64,000 bases of DNA, taken from the NCBI RefSeq assembly GCF_036030735.1, contig NZ_CP107928.1, positions 4,030,001-4,094,000 on the forward strand, in the 5' to 3' direction. Each line of letters opens with the position of its first letter. Position 1 is the first letter of the stretch. The stretch comes from Streptomyces sp. NBC_00425 (lineage in GTDB: Bacteria; Actinomycetota; Actinomycetes; Streptomycetales; Streptomycetaceae). The notes beneath the pieces are model-generated. The model did no database searches. It saw nothing but the letters and a program-made list of their open reading frames with translations, and had not been told where the DNA came from. A program made the translations under genes and the position numbers. This document shows positions 63,526 to 64,000 of this stretch, piece after piece.

Positions 63526-64000
63526 ATGAAGGTCACCCGGGCACTGCAGCCCTTTCTACCGTTGTGCCAGCGTCTGTTCCCGGACCTCCCGGCCATCCCG
63601 GGCATTCCAGGACTGCCGGACCTCCCGAGCCTGCCGGGCCGACTGGCCGGCCTGTCCCTGACCCTGCTCAAGGCGACCGCCCTCGACCTCGCGATCCTCG
63701 CGGGGCATCTGCTCCTGTACCCCTCGGGCATCGCGCAGGAGCGCCGCGGCCCGGTACGCCCCGCGCTGCCCGCGGGGTCCGACGATCCTGCCCGGCTGCC
63801 CACCCAGGCGCCGCCGCCGGTGGTGCTGCTGCACGGGTTCATCGACAACCGCTCCGTGTTCGTCCTGCTGCGCCGCAGCCTCGCGCAGCACGGCAGGCAT
63901 CGCGTCGAGTCGCTCAATTACTCGCCGCTGACCTGTGACATACGGACGGCGGCCGAGCTGCTCGGTCGCCACATAGAGGAGATCTGCGAGCGCACGGGCA
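63526..64000 (+). CDS. Lipase/alpha-beta hydrolase-like protein (3' end outside window)
   Basis: The first 158 residues. An N-terminal region rich in LP and GLPDLPSLPG repeats, then a membrane-type stretch (LTLLKATALDLAILAGHLLLYP), leads to PPVVLLHGFIDNRSVFVLLRRSL. The HGF oxyanion segment is typical of alpha/beta hydrolase lipases of the EstA/SCO4799 type. The GxSxG nucleophile lies beyond the window. ATG at 63526 follows AGGAGG. Probably membrane-associated or secreted. Confidence 0.8.
   Translation, partial: MKVTRALQPFLPLCQRLFPDLPAIPGIPGLPDLPSLPGRLAGLSLTLLKATALDLAILAGHLLLYPSGIAQERRGPVRPALPAGSDDPARLPTQAPPPVVLLHGFIDNRSVFVLLRRSLAQHGRHRVESLNYSPLTCDIRTAAELLGRHIEEICERTG

Overview
The window is a high-GC (roughly 70% or more) actinobacterial chromosome segment, almost certainly from Streptomyces. 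Signs of this are the G/C-saturated third codon positions, the frequent GTG starts, the XRE/DUF397 pair, the DUF3017-folD and SCO4848-like families, and the near absence of TTA codons. From memory, the gene order (metallophosphoesterase, SCO4848-like, D-Ala-D-Ala carboxypeptidase, trpS, glyA, betaine genes, mdh, folD, purH/purN, sucC/sucD, icmB) matches the core-chromosome SCO4800-SCO4850 region of S. coelicolor, read in reverse. No rRNA, tRNA, phage, IS element or CRISPR was recognised.

Layout. 1-16 kb: truncated MMPL transporter; OmpR/PhoB-type response regulator and its kinase; RsbW-like ATPase; peptide-type solute-binding protein; membrane metallophosphoesterase; SCO4848-like protein; anchored D,D-carboxypeptidase; YihY; DprE2-like reductase; 2'-5' RNA ligase-like protein; trpS; glyA with a ZTP (pfl-type) riboswitch in its leader; a glutathionylspermidine-synthase-like ATP-grasp enzyme with a small lipoprotein. 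16.7-25.9 kb: a DMT transporter, then a compact + strand island: ABM-like membrane protein, fused PabAB, benzoate-CoA-ligase-like enzyme, a second adenylate-forming enzyme, FAD monooxygenase and PabC-like class IV enzyme. The first two island genes carry the only in-frame TTA (bldA-dependent) codons I found. 26-29.4 kb: two carboxymuconolactone-decarboxylase/AhpD-like genes around a MocR-type regulator, plus a PEP mutase-like gene. 29.4-36.6 kb: choline/betaine operon (betB, betA and ABC transporter). 36.8-43.3 kb: XRE/DUF397 pair, mdh with a palindromic operator, two related HTH-membrane proteins, DUF3017, folD and a Pro/Gly-rich membrane protein. 43.4-54 kb: purH-purN, two membrane proteins, a sigma-factor-like protein with a C-terminal membrane helix, sucD-sucC and a secreted Pro/Ala-rich protein.

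54-62.5 kb holds the most interesting system: two divergent operons. One encodes a MoxR AAA+ ATPase, a 55-residue ORF, a DUF5682 protein and a VWA protein. The other encodes a SWIM zinc-finger protein and a DUF5691 protein. Their shared 156-bp promoter region carries two divergent copies of the TTGTCAGTG element of RecA-NDp (PafBC-type, LexA-independent) DNA-damage promoters. One copy matches the complete TTGTCRGTG-N8-TAnnnT consensus and ends 7 nt before the SWIM start codon. The window closes with icmB and a 5' fragment of a lipase-like gene.

Themes: one-carbon/purine metabolism (glyA with its ZTP riboswitch, folD, purH, purN), TCA enzymes (mdh, sucCD), osmoprotection (bet operon), a probable p-aminobenzoate-derived specialised pathway, and a putative damage-inducible MoxR/VWA module.
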